Of a stretch of DNA of 64,000 bases, positions 35,403-43,982 are shown piece by piece; within the stretch, counting starts at the first letter, position 1, and every line of letters starts with the position of its first letter. The stretch lies in assembly GCF_003952185.1 (NCBI RefSeq), contig NZ_RXFS01000003.1, forward strand, positions 615,659 to 679,658, written 5' to 3'. The position numbers and the translations under genes are program-made. This stretch comes from Variovorax sp. 679 (GTDB lineage: Bacteria > Pseudomonadota > Gammaproteobacteria > Burkholderiales > Burkholderiaceae_C). Below the pieces are notes generated by a model. It had not been told where the DNA came from. It made no database searches and saw only the letters and a program-made list of their open reading frames with translations.

Positions 35403-36512
35403 ATGCCTTTCGCCCCATTGCAAAACGACACATTCCTGCGGGCCTGCTGGCGCCAGGCCACCGATCACACGCCCGTCTGGCTGATGCGCCAGGCCGGCCG
35501 CTACCTGCCGGAATACGTGGCCACCCGCGCGAAGGCGGGCAGCTTCATGGGGCTGGCCACCAACACCGGCTACGCCACCGAGGTCACGCTGCAGCCGCTG
35601 GAGCGCTATCCACTCGATGCGGCCATTCTTTTCTCCGACATCCTGACCGTGCCCGACGCGATGGGCCTGGGCCTCTCGTTCGAGGCCGGCGAGGGCCCGC
35701 GCTTCGCGCGCCCGGTGCGCGACGAGGCGGCGGTGGCCGCGCTCGAAGTGCCCGACATGGAGAAGCTGCGCTACGTGTTCGACGCCGTGGCCTCGATCCG
35801 CAAGGCGTTGAACGGCCGCGTGCCGCTGATCGGCTTCTCGGGCAGCCCGTGGACGCTGGCCTGCTACATGGTGGAAGGCGCGGGCTCCAGCGACTACCGG
35901 CTGATCAAGAGCATGCTCTACGGCCGCCCGGACCTGATGCACCGCATCCTCGCGGTCAATGCCGACTCGGTGGCCACGTATCTCAACGCCCAGATCGACG
36001 CCGGCGCGCAGGCCGTGATGATTTTCGACAGCTGGGGCGGCGTGCTGGCCGACGGCGCGTTCCAGGAATTCAGCCTCGCCTACACCGCCCGCGTGCTGGC
36101 CGGCCTGAAGCGCAACGGCGCCGACGGCCAGCCGGTGCCGCGCATCGTGTTCACCAAGGGCGGCGGCCTCTGGCTCGACGCCATGCGCGAACTCGATTGC
36201 CAGGTGCTGGGCGTGGATTGGACCGTGAACCTGGCGGCCGCGCGAAAGCAGATCGCCGAGGGCACGGACGGCAAGGCCAAGGCGCTGCAGGGCAACATCG
36301 ACCCGAACGTGCTGTTCGCGCCGCCCGCGCAGATCGAGGCCGAGGTGGCAAAGGTGCTGCAGGCCTTCGGCAAGCCCCACGCCGACCGCGCCACCCAGGG
36401 CCCTACGCACATCTTCAACCTGGGCCACGGCATCAGCCAGTTCACGCCGCCGGAGCACGTGGCGGCGCTGGTGCAGGCAGCGCACGCCCAGTCGCGCGCA
36501 ATGCGCGGTTGA
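35403..36512 (+). CDS. hemE: Uroporphyrinogen decarboxylase
   Basis: A 369-residue cytoplasmic enzyme that removes four acetate carboxyls from uroporphyrinogen III to give coproporphyrinogen III in heme synthesis. The signatures are complete: [13 protein letters not shown] with the substrate-binding Arg residues near 28-32, [15 protein letters not shown] with the key Asp near 79-81, [16 protein letters not shown], and [15 protein letters not shown] at the end. The ATG at 35403 gives the normal start [15 protein letters not shown]. It is followed by the AT-rich island and priA. Confidence 0.97.
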   Translation: MPFAPLQNDTFLRACWRQATDHTPVWLMRQAGRYLPEYVATRAKAGSFMGLATNTGYATEVTLQPLERYPLDAAILFSDILTVPDAMGLGLSFEAGEGPRFARPVRDEAAVAALEVPDMEKLRYVFDAVASIRKALNGRVPLIGFSGSPWTLACYMVEGAGSSDYRLIKSMLYGRPDLMHRILAVNADSVATYLNAQIDAGAQAVMIFDSWGGVLADGAFQEFSLAYTARVLAGLKRNGADGQPVPRIVFTKGGGLWLDAMRELDCQVLGVDWTVNLAAARKQIAEGTDGKAKALQGNIDPNVLFAPPAQIEAEVAKVLQAFGKPHADRATQGPTHIFNLGHGISQFTPPEHVAALVQAAHAQSRAMRG

Positions 36513-36615
36513 CGCTGCTGTTACCAAGCGGGGCGGGTCGGTGCGAGCGCCCGGCCCCCGCAAAAGTCGGCCCGCAGCGGTTTGTCAAGCGCAAAAACGG
36601 CATATGGTTCCGTAC

Positions 36616-36624
36616 TTATGCACA
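36616..36624 (+). promoter_or_regulatory. DnaA box
   Basis: TTATGCACA agrees with the consensus TTATNCACA at every position. It lies in the AT-rich hemE-priA gap, 187 bases before the second box and in the same orientation. Confidence 0.5.
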
Positions 36625-36802
36625 AAACACGTGTTGCAGTGCGCAAGATTTCCAGGGTACCCACCTTCCTCGCTCCTAAAGAGATAGCGCTGCTAAGTTG
36701 TTGATTTATATAGGATTTGAACTTTGCTTTTTTTCCGGGCAATCCAGCCAGAGCCTTGATTTTCAAGGCTTGGCGACGAGTCCAGCCCGCTTGTCAACAA
36801 AG

Positions 36803-36811
36803 TTATCCACA
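36803..36811 (+). promoter_or_regulatory. DnaA box, high-affinity form
   Basis: TTATCCACA is the strongest form of the DnaA box. The surrounding words (TTGTCAACAAAG just before it, AGG after it) look very like the box context in origin regions of proteobacteria as I remember them. It lies 111 bases upstream of the priA reading frame. Confidence 0.6.
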
Positions 36812-36921
36812 GGAACTCTGGATGAGATCCAAAGCGCTGAAAAATCAACGACTTAAGCGCTTTTGCTCCAAGCTTCATTAACAAACCTCCGCAAGAAGGA
36901 ACGCCCATCTCCACAGCCGGA

Positions 36922-39069
36922 TTGCCCCTCGACGAGGCTCCCCACCCGACGAACGGCGCCCCGCCGACGCTGCCGTGGCGGCTCGACGTTGCCGTGCAAA
37001 CGCCCGCTCATGCCGCGCTCGGCGACCTGCTGAGCTACGCCGGCGCCGAGCCGCTGCCGCCCGGCACGCTGGTGCGCGTGCCCCTGGGCAAGCGCGAGGT
37101 GCTGGGCGTGGTCTGGAACGAGCCGGTCTCGCTGGCTGGCGCCGAGCCCGACATGGCGCTGAAGCCCGTGGGCGCGGCGCTCGATGCGCTGGCCCCGCTG
37201 GGCGAAGCCTGGCGCGACCTCGTGGCCTTTGCCGCGCGCTACTACCAGCGCTCGATCGGCGAGATCGCGCTGGCCGCCCTGCCGCCGCAGCTGCGCGACC
37301 TGTCGACGGTGCAGCTGGCGCGCCGGCTCAAGCGCAAGACGACGGCCGGGCCGGTGGCCGAGACGGCCGAATCGGCGAATCCGGTCGCGCTGAGCGCCGA
37401 GCAGACGGCCGTGCTGGCGCGCATCGAGGCCGAGTCGGGCACCTTCCTGCTGGTCGGCAGCACCGGCAGCGGCAAGACCGAGGTGTACCTGCGCTGCGTG
37501 GCCGACCTGCTCGCGCGCGAGCCCGAAGCGCAGGCGCTGGTGATGGTGCCCGAGATCAACCTCACGCCGCAGCTCGAAGCCCGCTTCAAGGCCCGCTTCG
37601 GCGAAGAGGCAGTGGTGTCGCTGCACAGCGGCATGACCAACCCGCAGCGGCTCGCGAGCTGGCTGGCGGCGCACAGCGGTGCGGCGCGCATCGTGCTGGG
37701 CACGCGCATGGCGGTGTTCGCGTCGATTCCCACGCTCAAGCTCATCGTGGTCGACGAGGAGCACGACCCGAGCTACAAGCAGCAGGAAGGCGCGCGCTAT
37801 TCCGCGCGCGACCTCGCCGTGTGGCGCGGCCAGCGCGAGAAGGCCAAGGTGATCCTGGGCTCGGCCACGCCCTCGCTCGAGAGCTGGCACCAGAGCCGCC
37901 CCGCCGAGGGCGAAGACCCGGGCGGGCGCTATGTGCGCCTGGCCATGCCCTCGCGCATCGGCGCGGGCGAACTGCCTGCGGTGCGGCTGGTCGACATGAA
38001 CCTGCAGCCGCCGAAGACGGTGATCTCGGGCGCGCTGCTCGACGCCATCGGCCAGCGCATCGCGCGCGGCGAGCAGAGCATGATCTTTTTGAACCGGCGC
38101 GGCTATGCACCGGTGCTGGCCTGCGGCGACTGCGGCTGGAAGAGCGAGTGCCCGCACTGCAGCGCGTACCGCGTGTTCCACAAGATCGACCGCACGCTGC
38201 GCTGCCATCACTGCGGCTTCACCGAGCGCGTGCCGCGCGCCTGCCCGGCCTGCGGCAACCCCGACATCGCGCCCGTGGGCCGCGGCACCGAGCGGCTGGA
38301 AGAGCACCTGGCCGAACTGTTCGCCACGGTGAAACGGCCCGACGGCGGCGCGGTGCGCATCGCGCGCATCGACGCCGACAGCACGAAGAAGCAGGGCGCG
38401 CTCGAATCGCAGCTCGCGGCCGTGCACGCGGGCGAGGTCGACGTGCTCGTCGGCACGCAGATGATCGCCAAGGGCCACGACTTCCGCCGCATCACGCTGG
38501 TGGCGGCGGTGAACCCCGACGGTGCGCTGTTCTCCAGCGACTTCCGCGCGCCCGAGCGGCTGTTCAGCCTGCTGATGCAGTCGGCCGGCCGCGCGGGTCG
38601 CGACGCCGCGTACCTCGCCGCGCAGGGCGCCAAGGCCGAGATGTGGGTGCAGACGCACCATGCGCCGCACCCGCTCTTCATGGCGCTGCGCAAGCACGAC
38701 TACGTCGCCTTCGCGCAGCAGCAGCTCGACGAGCGCCGCGCCGCGGGCATGCCGCCCTTCGCGTTCCAGGCGCTGCTGCGAGCCGATGCGCGCGAACAGT
38801 CGGTGGCGCAAGGCTTCCTGAATACGGCAGCGGACCAGGCCGAGGCGCTGCCGGGCGCCGACCTCGTCACGCGCTATCCGGCGGTGCCGCTGGCGATCCA
38901 GCGCGTGGCCAATGTGGAGCGTGCGCAGATGCTGATCGAAAGCCCTTCGCGGGCCGCGCTGCAGCGCCTGCTTGCGGGATGGCAGCCGCTGCTGCACGAG
39001 CTGCGGCGGGCGCCCGAGGGCAAGGGCGTGATCCGCTGGCTGGTCGACGTGGACCCGCACAGCATCTGA
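36922..39069 (+). CDS. priA: Primosomal replication-restart helicase PriA
   Basis: A helicase of about 715 residues that reloads DnaB at stalled forks. The N-terminal 3'-DNA-end-binding region (RLDVAVQTPAHAALGDLLSY, then VRVPLGKREVLGVVW) is followed by Walker A GSTGSGKTEVY near 182, DEEH near 277 and a zinc-binding insertion with eight Cys between about 397 and 450 (CGDCGWKSECPHC, CHHC, CPAC). The helicase motifs GTQMIAKGHDF and SAGRAGRD follow. The start is uncertain: TTG at 36922 is the first usual codon, but AAGGA at 36896-36900 is too distant for it and would better serve the in-frame ATC at 36907. The next in-frame GTG at 36994 would cut conserved residues. Confidence 0.95.
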   Translation: MPLDEAPHPTNGAPPTLPWRLDVAVQTPAHAALGDLLSYAGAEPLPPGTLVRVPLGKREVLGVVWNEPVSLAGAEPDMALKPVGAALDALAPLGEAWRDLVAFAARYYQRSIGEIALAALPPQLRDLSTVQLARRLKRKTTAGPVAETAESANPVALSAEQTAVLARIEAESGTFLLVGSTGSGKTEVYLRCVADLLAREPEAQALVMVPEINLTPQLEARFKARFGEEAVVSLHSGMTNPQRLASWLAAHSGAARIVLGTRMAVFASIPTLKLIVVDEEHDPSYKQQEGARYSARDLAVWRGQREKAKVILGSATPSLESWHQSRPAEGEDPGGRYVRLAMPSRIGAGELPAVRLVDMNLQPPKTVISGALLDAIGQRIARGEQSMIFLNRRGYAPVLACGDCGWKSECPHCSAYRVFHKIDRTLRCHHCGFTERVPRACPACGNPDIAPVGRGTERLEEHLAELFATVKRPDGGAVRIARIDADSTKKQGALESQLAAVHAGEVDVLVGTQMIAKGHDFRRITLVAAVNPDGALFSSDFRAPERLFSLLMQSAGRAGRDAAYLAAQGAKAEMWVQTHHAPHPLFMALRKHDYVAFAQQQLDERRAAGMPPFAFQALLRADAREQSVAQGFLNTAADQAEALPGADLVTRYPAVPLAIQRVANVERAQMLIESPSRAALQRLLAGWQPLLHELRRAPEGKGVIRWLVDVDPHSI

Positions 39070-39097
39070 TCGGAGCGGTCGACCTTAGACCGCGATT

Positions 39098-39307
39098 TCA
39101 GTGGTAGCCGGTGGGTTCCTTGCCCATGTCCACATAGCGCAGCTCGCCGTGCCTGCGCCGCGCAATGCTCACAGGCCACGCGAACACCACCAGGCTCAGC
39201 GCCGCGAGCGCGAGCGCTGTGGCGGTGCCGAACTTGCCGGCATGCCAGAACCAGCCGACCGCCGAGAGCCAGGCCAGCCACAACAGGATGCGAAACAGAA
39301 TAGCCAT
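39098..39307 (-). CDS. Small membrane protein of unknown function
   Basis: A 69-residue protein with two hydrophobic segments (AILFRILLWLAWLSAVGWFW and ATALALAALSLVVFAWPV) joined by HAGKFG, then a basic, polar tail ending EPTGYH. The ATG at 39307 has GGAG seven bases upstream and is preferred to the ATG at 39319. It is convergent with priA, 28 bases away. I recognise no family with a known role; similar two-helix proteins are common in the Comamonadaceae. Confidence 0.6.
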   Translation of the reverse strand: MAILFRILLWLAWLSAVGWFWHAGKFGTATALALAALSLVVFAWPVSIARRRHGELRYVDMGKEPTGYH

Positions 39308-39537
39308 CGCGCGCTCCATTCACATCTTTGACTTGGGAACACTGTAGCAGCGCATCTGCAAACCCAAGCATTCATCTGAAGTGATAGCGATAGCTATGCC
39401 TTACGGCCTGCCCCGGCCTACCCGAAAATTTGTGAAAAAAGAGTTGACGGCATGCCCCGGCGCTGTTCAAGCTGTAAAGACGCGAACCGCCCGTGGATCG
39501 CACACTCCAAACTGCCTCGCTCGTTGCAAAGGTCGCC

Positions 39538-40215
39538 GTGAAATCGCCGTCTCTTTCTGGTTGGGCTCTCTCGCTGGCGTCGTGCCTCGCCTGCACCCTC
39601 GCCCCGCCGGCCGCTTCCGCGGCCGAGCTGGAACTGCAGGGCAGCCGCCTGGTGGTGTCGGGCATGCTCGACGGCACCATGATCAAGGAGTTCACCGAGC
39701 AGCTGGGCAGCGGAGCAGTTCATACCGTGGTCTTCGAGGATTCGTTCGGCGGCACCGCCGAAGCAGCCGGAGCGTTCGCCGACGCCATCCGCGCCAGCGG
39801 CGTGCAGACCGAAGTGCGCGGCCAATGCATGGCGGCCTGTGCCTATGCCTTCCTGGCCGGCAAGACGCATCGCTTCGGCTACGGGCTGCAGGTCAACGGC
39901 ATCCTGCTGCCGGTGGCGCAGCGCCCCACGGCCGCCGAGCTGGCGGTGCGCTGGCGCGGCGACGAGGCCCACAAGACGCTGGCCGACTTCACGCCCACGG
40001 CGGGCACGGCGGCCAAGCCGGTGGAAGCCAGCGCCGCCCCGGTGGCCAAGGACAACTGGCAGCCCGACCACGGCGTGCTCTTCACCGCGAGCCCCACGCT
40101 CTTCGGCCGCATCTACAACACCTACTACTGCGACGGCACGCAGGGCCGCGACTTCTCGAAGTGCGAGCGCCTCGCCGATGCCGACCCGTACAAGCTCGGC
40201 GTCCTAACGCCGTAG
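39538..40215 (+). CDS. Periplasmic ClpP-like-fold protein with Ala in place of the catalytic Ser
   Basis: A 225-residue exported protein if read from the GTG at 39538, which has AAAGG six bases upstream and gives a clean signal (KSPSLSGWALSLASCLACTL, cleavage near AASA-AE). A GTG 45 bases earlier would lengthen the n-region. The body resembles predicted periplasmic proteins with a ClpP/crotonase-like fold: DSFGGTAEAAGAFADAIRAS, then GQCMAACAYAFLAGKTHRFG. In active relatives the middle of the second motif is CxSAC; here it is CMAAC, with Ala near residue 99, so serine peptidase activity is unlikely. Cys near the C-terminus (YYCDGTQG, SKCERL) may form a disulfide. Its end overlaps the AEC gene by 12 bases. 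Function unknown. Confidence 0.75.
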   Translation: MKSPSLSGWALSLASCLACTLAPPAASAAELELQGSRLVVSGMLDGTMIKEFTEQLGSGAVHTVVFEDSFGGTAEAAGAFADAIRASGVQTEVRGQCMAACAYAFLAGKTHRFGYGLQVNGILLPVAQRPTAAELAVRWRGDEAHKTLADFTPTAGTAAKPVEASAAPVAKDNWQPDHGVLFTASPTLFGRIYNTYYCDGTQGRDFSKCERLADADPYKLGVLTP

Positions 40216-41253
40216 CACGCTGACAGCGAGCGGAAAGCTCAGGAAGGCGATCACCGTCGTCCACAGGATGATGCGCGCGATGCGCCCGTTGTCCGCGCCG
40301 AAGCGCTCGGCCAGCATCGAGACGTTGCTCGCGCTCGGCAGCGCCGCGACCAGCACGATCGTCACCAGCGCCGCTTGCGACAGCGGCAGCCCCAGCGCGA
40401 TGGCGGCCAGCCCCAGGCCCCATGCCAGCAGCGGGTGCGCGAGCAGCTTCACCGCCACCACCGGCAGCACGTCGCGCCACGGCGCCTTGGGCACGGCCCT
40501 GCGCGCCGTGGCGCCCATGGCCTCTGCTACGGCCGCGCTGGCGTCGTGCTCGCGCGCCAGCAGGGCCGAGCGGGCCAGCACCGCGCCGATGGTGAAGAGC
40601 GCCACCGGCGAAGCCGCGTCCGCCAGCATGGCGATGGTGCGTTCGATGGGCCCCGGCAGCGGCCAGCGCGCGGCCGACAGCAGCACGCCCAGCAGGATCG
40701 ACCACGGCATCGGGTTGACCACGATGCCGCGCAGCGCCTTGCGCGCCGCCAGCGTGGCACCCTGGCGCCCCGTGCCGCCGGCCCCGTCGAGCCGCGACAG
40801 CGCAATGCACAGCGACGAAGTCACCACCAGGTCGAACGCGATCGTGATGATGATCGGCCCCGCAGCCTGCGCGCCAAGAATGGCCACCAGCAGCGGCACG
40901 CCCATGAAGCCGGTGTTCGGAAAGGCGGCCACCAGCGCGCCGAAGGCCGCGTCGTTCCAGCCGATGCGCGAATTGCGCGTGAACGCCACCACGCCCGCCA
41001 CCACGGCCAGCGCGCAGATGCCCCATATCAGTGCAACGCTGCCATCGAGCAGCTGCCCGATGGGCGTGCCCGCGCCGAAACGCAACAACATGCACGGCAG
41101 CGCGAAATACAGCACGAAGGTGTTGAGGCCGGGAATGGCGTCCAGCGGCAGGATGCGGGCGCGGGCCGCTGCGTAGCCCGCCGCGATCAACGCGAAGAAA
41201 GGGAAGGTAACAAGGAATACAGGCAGCACCGGAATATTGTCGTTGTTGCCCAC
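40204..41253 (-). CDS. AEC-family transporter (auxin efflux carrier type)
   Basis: A 349-residue inner-membrane carrier with about ten helices in two repeats. Landmarks are FALIAAGYAAARARILP near the N-terminus, FVLYFALPCMLLRFGAGTP, VAAFPNTGFMGVPLLVAILG with the conserved NxGFMGxP turn, and the repeat-two equivalent VAALPSASNVSMLAERFG. AEC members move organic acids, malonate or other small carboxylates; substrate not predictable. Divergent from rep across 126 bp. Confidence 0.9.
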   Translation of the reverse strand: MGNNDNIPVLPVFLVTFPFFALIAAGYAAARARILPLDAIPGLNTFVLYFALPCMLLRFGAGTPIGQLLDGSVALIWGICALAVVAGVVAFTRNSRIGWNDAAFGALVAAFPNTGFMGVPLLVAILGAQAAGPIIITIAFDLVVTSSLCIALSRLDGAGGTGRQGATLAARKALRGIVVNPMPWSILLGVLLSAARWPLPGPIERTIAMLADAASPVALFTIGAVLARSALLAREHDASAAVAEAMGATARRAVPKAPWRDVLPVVAVKLLAHPLLAWGLGLAAIALGLPLSQAALVTIVLVAALPSASNVSMLAERFGADNGRIARIILWTTVIAFLSFPLAVSVLRR

Positions 41254-41379
41254 CAGCAGGCCGCATCGGGGTGTCCGGCCTACAACTTCGGGGGAGCCGG
41301 CCCCGTATCATTGCCCGCTTTGCCGCCTGCCGTTCCCAACGGCGTTCTTCGCGGCCTTTTCAGGTTCTCTTTTTCTCCC

Positions 41380-43488
41380 ATGTCCCACGGTCTCAATCCC
41401 GCGCAGCTCGAAGCGGTCAACTACATGAGCGGTCCCTGCCTGGTGCTTGCCGGCGCCGGCTCGGGCAAGACGCGCGTGATCACGCACAAGATCGGCCGGC
41501 TGATCCAGTCGGGCATCGAGCCGCAGCGCATCGCGGCCATCACCTTCACCAACAAGGCGGCCGCCGAGATGCGCGAGCGCGCGAAGCACCTCATCGGCAA
41601 GGACGCGCGCAAGGTCGTGGTGTGCACCTTCCACGCGCTGGGCGTGCGCATGATGCGCGAGGACGGCTCGGTGCTCGGCCTGAAGAAGGCGTTCAGCATC
41701 CTCGATGCCGACGACGTCACCAAGATCCTGAAGGACGCCGGCGGCACCACCGACGCGGCCACCGCCCGCATCTGGCAGTGGACCATCAGCAAGTGGAAGA
41801 ACATGGGCCTGAACGCCACGCAGGCCGAGGCCCAGGCCGCCGACGACAACGAGCGCATCACCGCGAAGATCATGGCCCGCTACGAAGAGCGGCTGCTGGC
41901 CTACCAGAGCGTGGACTTCGACGACCTGATCGGCATGCCGCTGAAGCTGCTCTACGAGTTTCCCGAGGTGCGCGCCAAGTGGCAGGCGATGATGGGCCAT
42001 ATCCTGGTGGACGAATACCAGGACACCAACGCCACGCAATACGATGTGCTCAGGGCCCTGGCCGGCGAACGCGGCCACTTCACCGCAGTGGGCGACGACG
42101 ACCAGTCCATCTACGGCTGGCGCGGCGCCACGCTCGACAACCTGCGCAAGCTGCCGGTCGACTATCCGACGCTCAAGGTCATCAAGCTGGAGCAGAACTA
42201 CCGCTCCACCAGCGCCATCCTGCGCGCGGCCAACAACGTGATCGGGCCCAACCCGAAGCTGTTCCCGAAGACGCTGTTCTCCGAACTCGGGGAGGGCGAG
42301 CCGGTGCGCATCGTCGATGCCGACAGCGAGGTGCACGAAGCCGAGCGCGCGGTGGCGCGCATCGTCAGCATCCGCGCGGGCGAGGCCATCACGCAGGGCA
42401 AGCAGTACAAGGAGTTCCGCGACTTCGCCATCCTCTACCGCGCCAACCACCAGGCGCGCGTGTTCGAACAGGCGCTGCGCAAGGCGCAGATCCCGTACAA
42501 GGTCTCGGGCGGCCAGAGCTTCTTCGACCGCGCCGAGATCAAGGACCTGTGCGGCTGGTTCCGCCTGTGGGTCAACAACGACGACGACCCGGCGTTCCTG
42601 CGCGCCATCACCACGCCCAAGCGCGGCATCGGCCACACCACGCTGGCGAGCCTGGGCACCTTCGCCAGCCAGTACAAGCTGAGCCTGTTCGAGGCGCTGT
42701 TCAGCCCCTCGCTGCCCAGCGTGATGCCCAAGCGCACGCTGGAAGGCATCCACGAGTTCGGCCGCTACATCAACGACCTCGAATACCGCGCGCGCCGCAC
42801 CATGGGCGCGGAAGACTCGCGCACCTTCATGCTCGACTGGCTGAAGGAGATCGACTACGAGAAGCACCTGTACGACGGCGAGGACAGCGAGGCCGCCGCG
42901 GCCTCGCGCTGGACCAACGTGCTGGAGTTCGTCGACTGGATGTCGCAGCGCGCCGGCGGCACGCTGGACGACACCTCGGGCGCCGACAGCGGCGGCATCG
43001 AGAGCGAGCGCAAGAGCCTGCTCGAGGTGGCGCAGACCATCTCGCTGCTGTCGACCATCAGCGAGCGCGAGCAGGACCAGGACGTGGTCACGCTCTCCAC
43101 GCTGCATGCGTCCAAGGGCCTCGAATGGCCGCACGTGATGCTGATCGGCGTGAGCGAGGGCCTGCTGCCCTTCAAGCTCGACGACGACAACGGCCGCCAG
43201 CAGCAGGTCAGCGAAGACACGCTGCAGCGCCTGCAGGAAGAACGCCGCCTGATGTACGTGGGCATCACCCGCGCGCAACGCAGCCTGGCCGTGAGCTGGA
43301 CCAAGAAGCGCAAGCAGGGCCGCGAGATGGTGCCCTGCATACCGAGCCGCTTCATCGCCGAGATGGGCCTCGACAAGACCACCACCAAGGAAGATCCGCG
43401 CGAGAAGCTCAAGGCGCTGCGCGCCGAGTTCGCGCGCAAGGCGCAGGACAGCGCCGCGAAGGCCGCCGCCGCGGCCTCGGCACCATGA
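41380..43488 (+). CDS. rep: ATP-dependent DNA helicase Rep
   Basis: A 702-residue superfamily 1A 3'-5' helicase that helps forks pass protein roadblocks and restart. It aligns with E. coli Rep from the first residues (LNPAQLEAVNYMSGPCLVLA). Motif I is GAGSGKT near 29, Ia TFTNKAA, II VDEYQDTN near 210, III GDDDQSIYGWRG, IV KLEQNYRS, V TLHASKGLEWPHV and VI YVGITRAQRSL. The C-terminal Ala/Lys-rich tail differs from E. coli. The ATG at 41380 is chosen by this alignment. Its stop overlaps the start of a lipoprotein gene (ATGA), so the next two genes are translationally linked to a DNA-repair gene. Confidence 0.96.
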   Translation: MSHGLNPAQLEAVNYMSGPCLVLAGAGSGKTRVITHKIGRLIQSGIEPQRIAAITFTNKAAAEMRERAKHLIGKDARKVVVCTFHALGVRMMREDGSVLGLKKAFSILDADDVTKILKDAGGTTDAATARIWQWTISKWKNMGLNATQAEAQAADDNERITAKIMARYEERLLAYQSVDFDDLIGMPLKLLYEFPEVRAKWQAMMGHILVDEYQDTNATQYDVLRALAGERGHFTAVGDDDQSIYGWRGATLDNLRKLPVDYPTLKVIKLEQNYRSTSAILRAANNVIGPNPKLFPKTLFSELGEGEPVRIVDADSEVHEAERAVARIVSIRAGEAITQGKQYKEFRDFAILYRANHQARVFEQALRKAQIPYKVSGGQSFFDRAEIKDLCGWFRLWVNNDDDPAFLRAITTPKRGIGHTTLASLGTFASQYKLSLFEALFSPSLPSVMPKRTLEGIHEFGRYINDLEYRARRTMGAEDSRTFMLDWLKEIDYEKHLYDGEDSEAAAASRWTNVLEFVDWMSQRAGGTLDDTSGADSGGIESERKSLLEVAQTISLLSTISEREQDQDVVTLSTLHASKGLEWPHVMLIGVSEGLLPFKLDDDNGRQQQVSEDTLQRLQEERRLMYVGITRAQRSLAVSWTKKRKQGREMVPCIPSRFIAEMGLDKTTTKEDPREKLKALRAEFARKAQDSAAKAAAAASAP

Positions 43489-43982
43489 AGATGACGACGA
43501 CCACGAAGACGATGAAGAAGACCGCCGCGACCACCGCTCTGCTGGCCGCCGCCCTTGCCGTTCTCTCGGGCTGCGCCTCGATGCGGGCCGGCAGCGCCGA
43601 CTGCCCCACCGACGCGCGCGACCTGCCGCTGGAATCGCTCTACGGCAACTGGGAAGCACGCTTCGACGGCCTGCCCGCCGTTGCTGTCGTGCAGCTGGGC
43701 AAGCACCCCGACTACGACGGCGTGCGCGGCACCATCACGCGCAACGGCGCCAACCCGGCGAAGGCCACGGTCGCGCAGCTCGCGGGCGACGTCGACGACG
43801 AAGGCGCCCTGTCCATCGACGAGTCGCAGGACGGCCGCGCCATCAGCGGCGTGTGGTCGGGCAAGCTGCAGGCCGGCTCGTGCGGGCGCGAGTTCAGGGG
43901 CACGTGGCGCAATGCGGCCGACGAGAGCACGCACCCGTTCGTGCTCGCCAAGACAGTGGCACAGGAAGGAAAGAAGCCATGA
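43485..43982 (+). CDS. Small lipoprotein of unknown function
   Basis: A 165-residue protein with a lipobox: the hydrophobic stretch AATTALLAAALAVLSGC ends in Cys near residue 30. A Met at codon 10 (MKKTAATT) gives a more ordinary signal, but the ATG at 43485 overlaps the rep stop and is kept. The mature part has a compact, mostly beta pattern (LYGNWEARFDGLPAVAVVQL, GTITRNGANPAKATVAQLAG, ISGVWSGKLQAGSCGREFRG) with two further Cys. I recognise no named family. It overlaps both rep and pldA by four bases. Confidence 0.75.
   Translation: MKMTTTTKTMKKTAATTALLAAALAVLSGCASMRAGSADCPTDARDLPLESLYGNWEARFDGLPAVAVVQLGKHPDYDGVRGTITRNGANPAKATVAQLAGDVDDEGALSIDESQDGRAISGVWSGKLQAGSCGREFRGTWRNAADESTHPFVLAKTVAQEGKKP

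Larger units (their letters stand above)
36513..36921. other. AT-rich intergenic island between hemE and priA
   Basis: About 409 bases without a supported gene, visibly richer in A/T than any other part of the window, particularly 36600-36900. It contains two sequences that match the DnaA-box consensus TTATNCACA (36616-36624 and 36803-36811), the AT-rich stretch 36690-36735 including GATTTATATAGGATTT and a run of T, and an 8-bp-stem hairpin at 36752-36770. Short reading frames exist on the minus strand but have no start signals or recognisable product. It may be a DnaA-controlled promoter region for priA, or part of a replication origin; see findings. Confidence 0.6.

Noticed and set aside
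36521..36766. An 81-codon frame in the hemE-priA gap
   Set aside because: No ribosome-binding site, no recognisable product, and it crosses the DnaA-box region; it is better explained as chance.
36752..36770. Hairpin AGCCTTGA-TTT-TCAAGGCT as a terminator of hemE
   Set aside because: It is 240 bases past the stop and has no T-run on either strand; it is kept only as a detail of the AT-rich island.
36853..39060. A 735-codon minus-strand frame opposite priA
   Set aside because: Its Arg/His/Leu-rich composition is that of a third-position shadow; the plus strand encodes a full-length PriA with all motifs.
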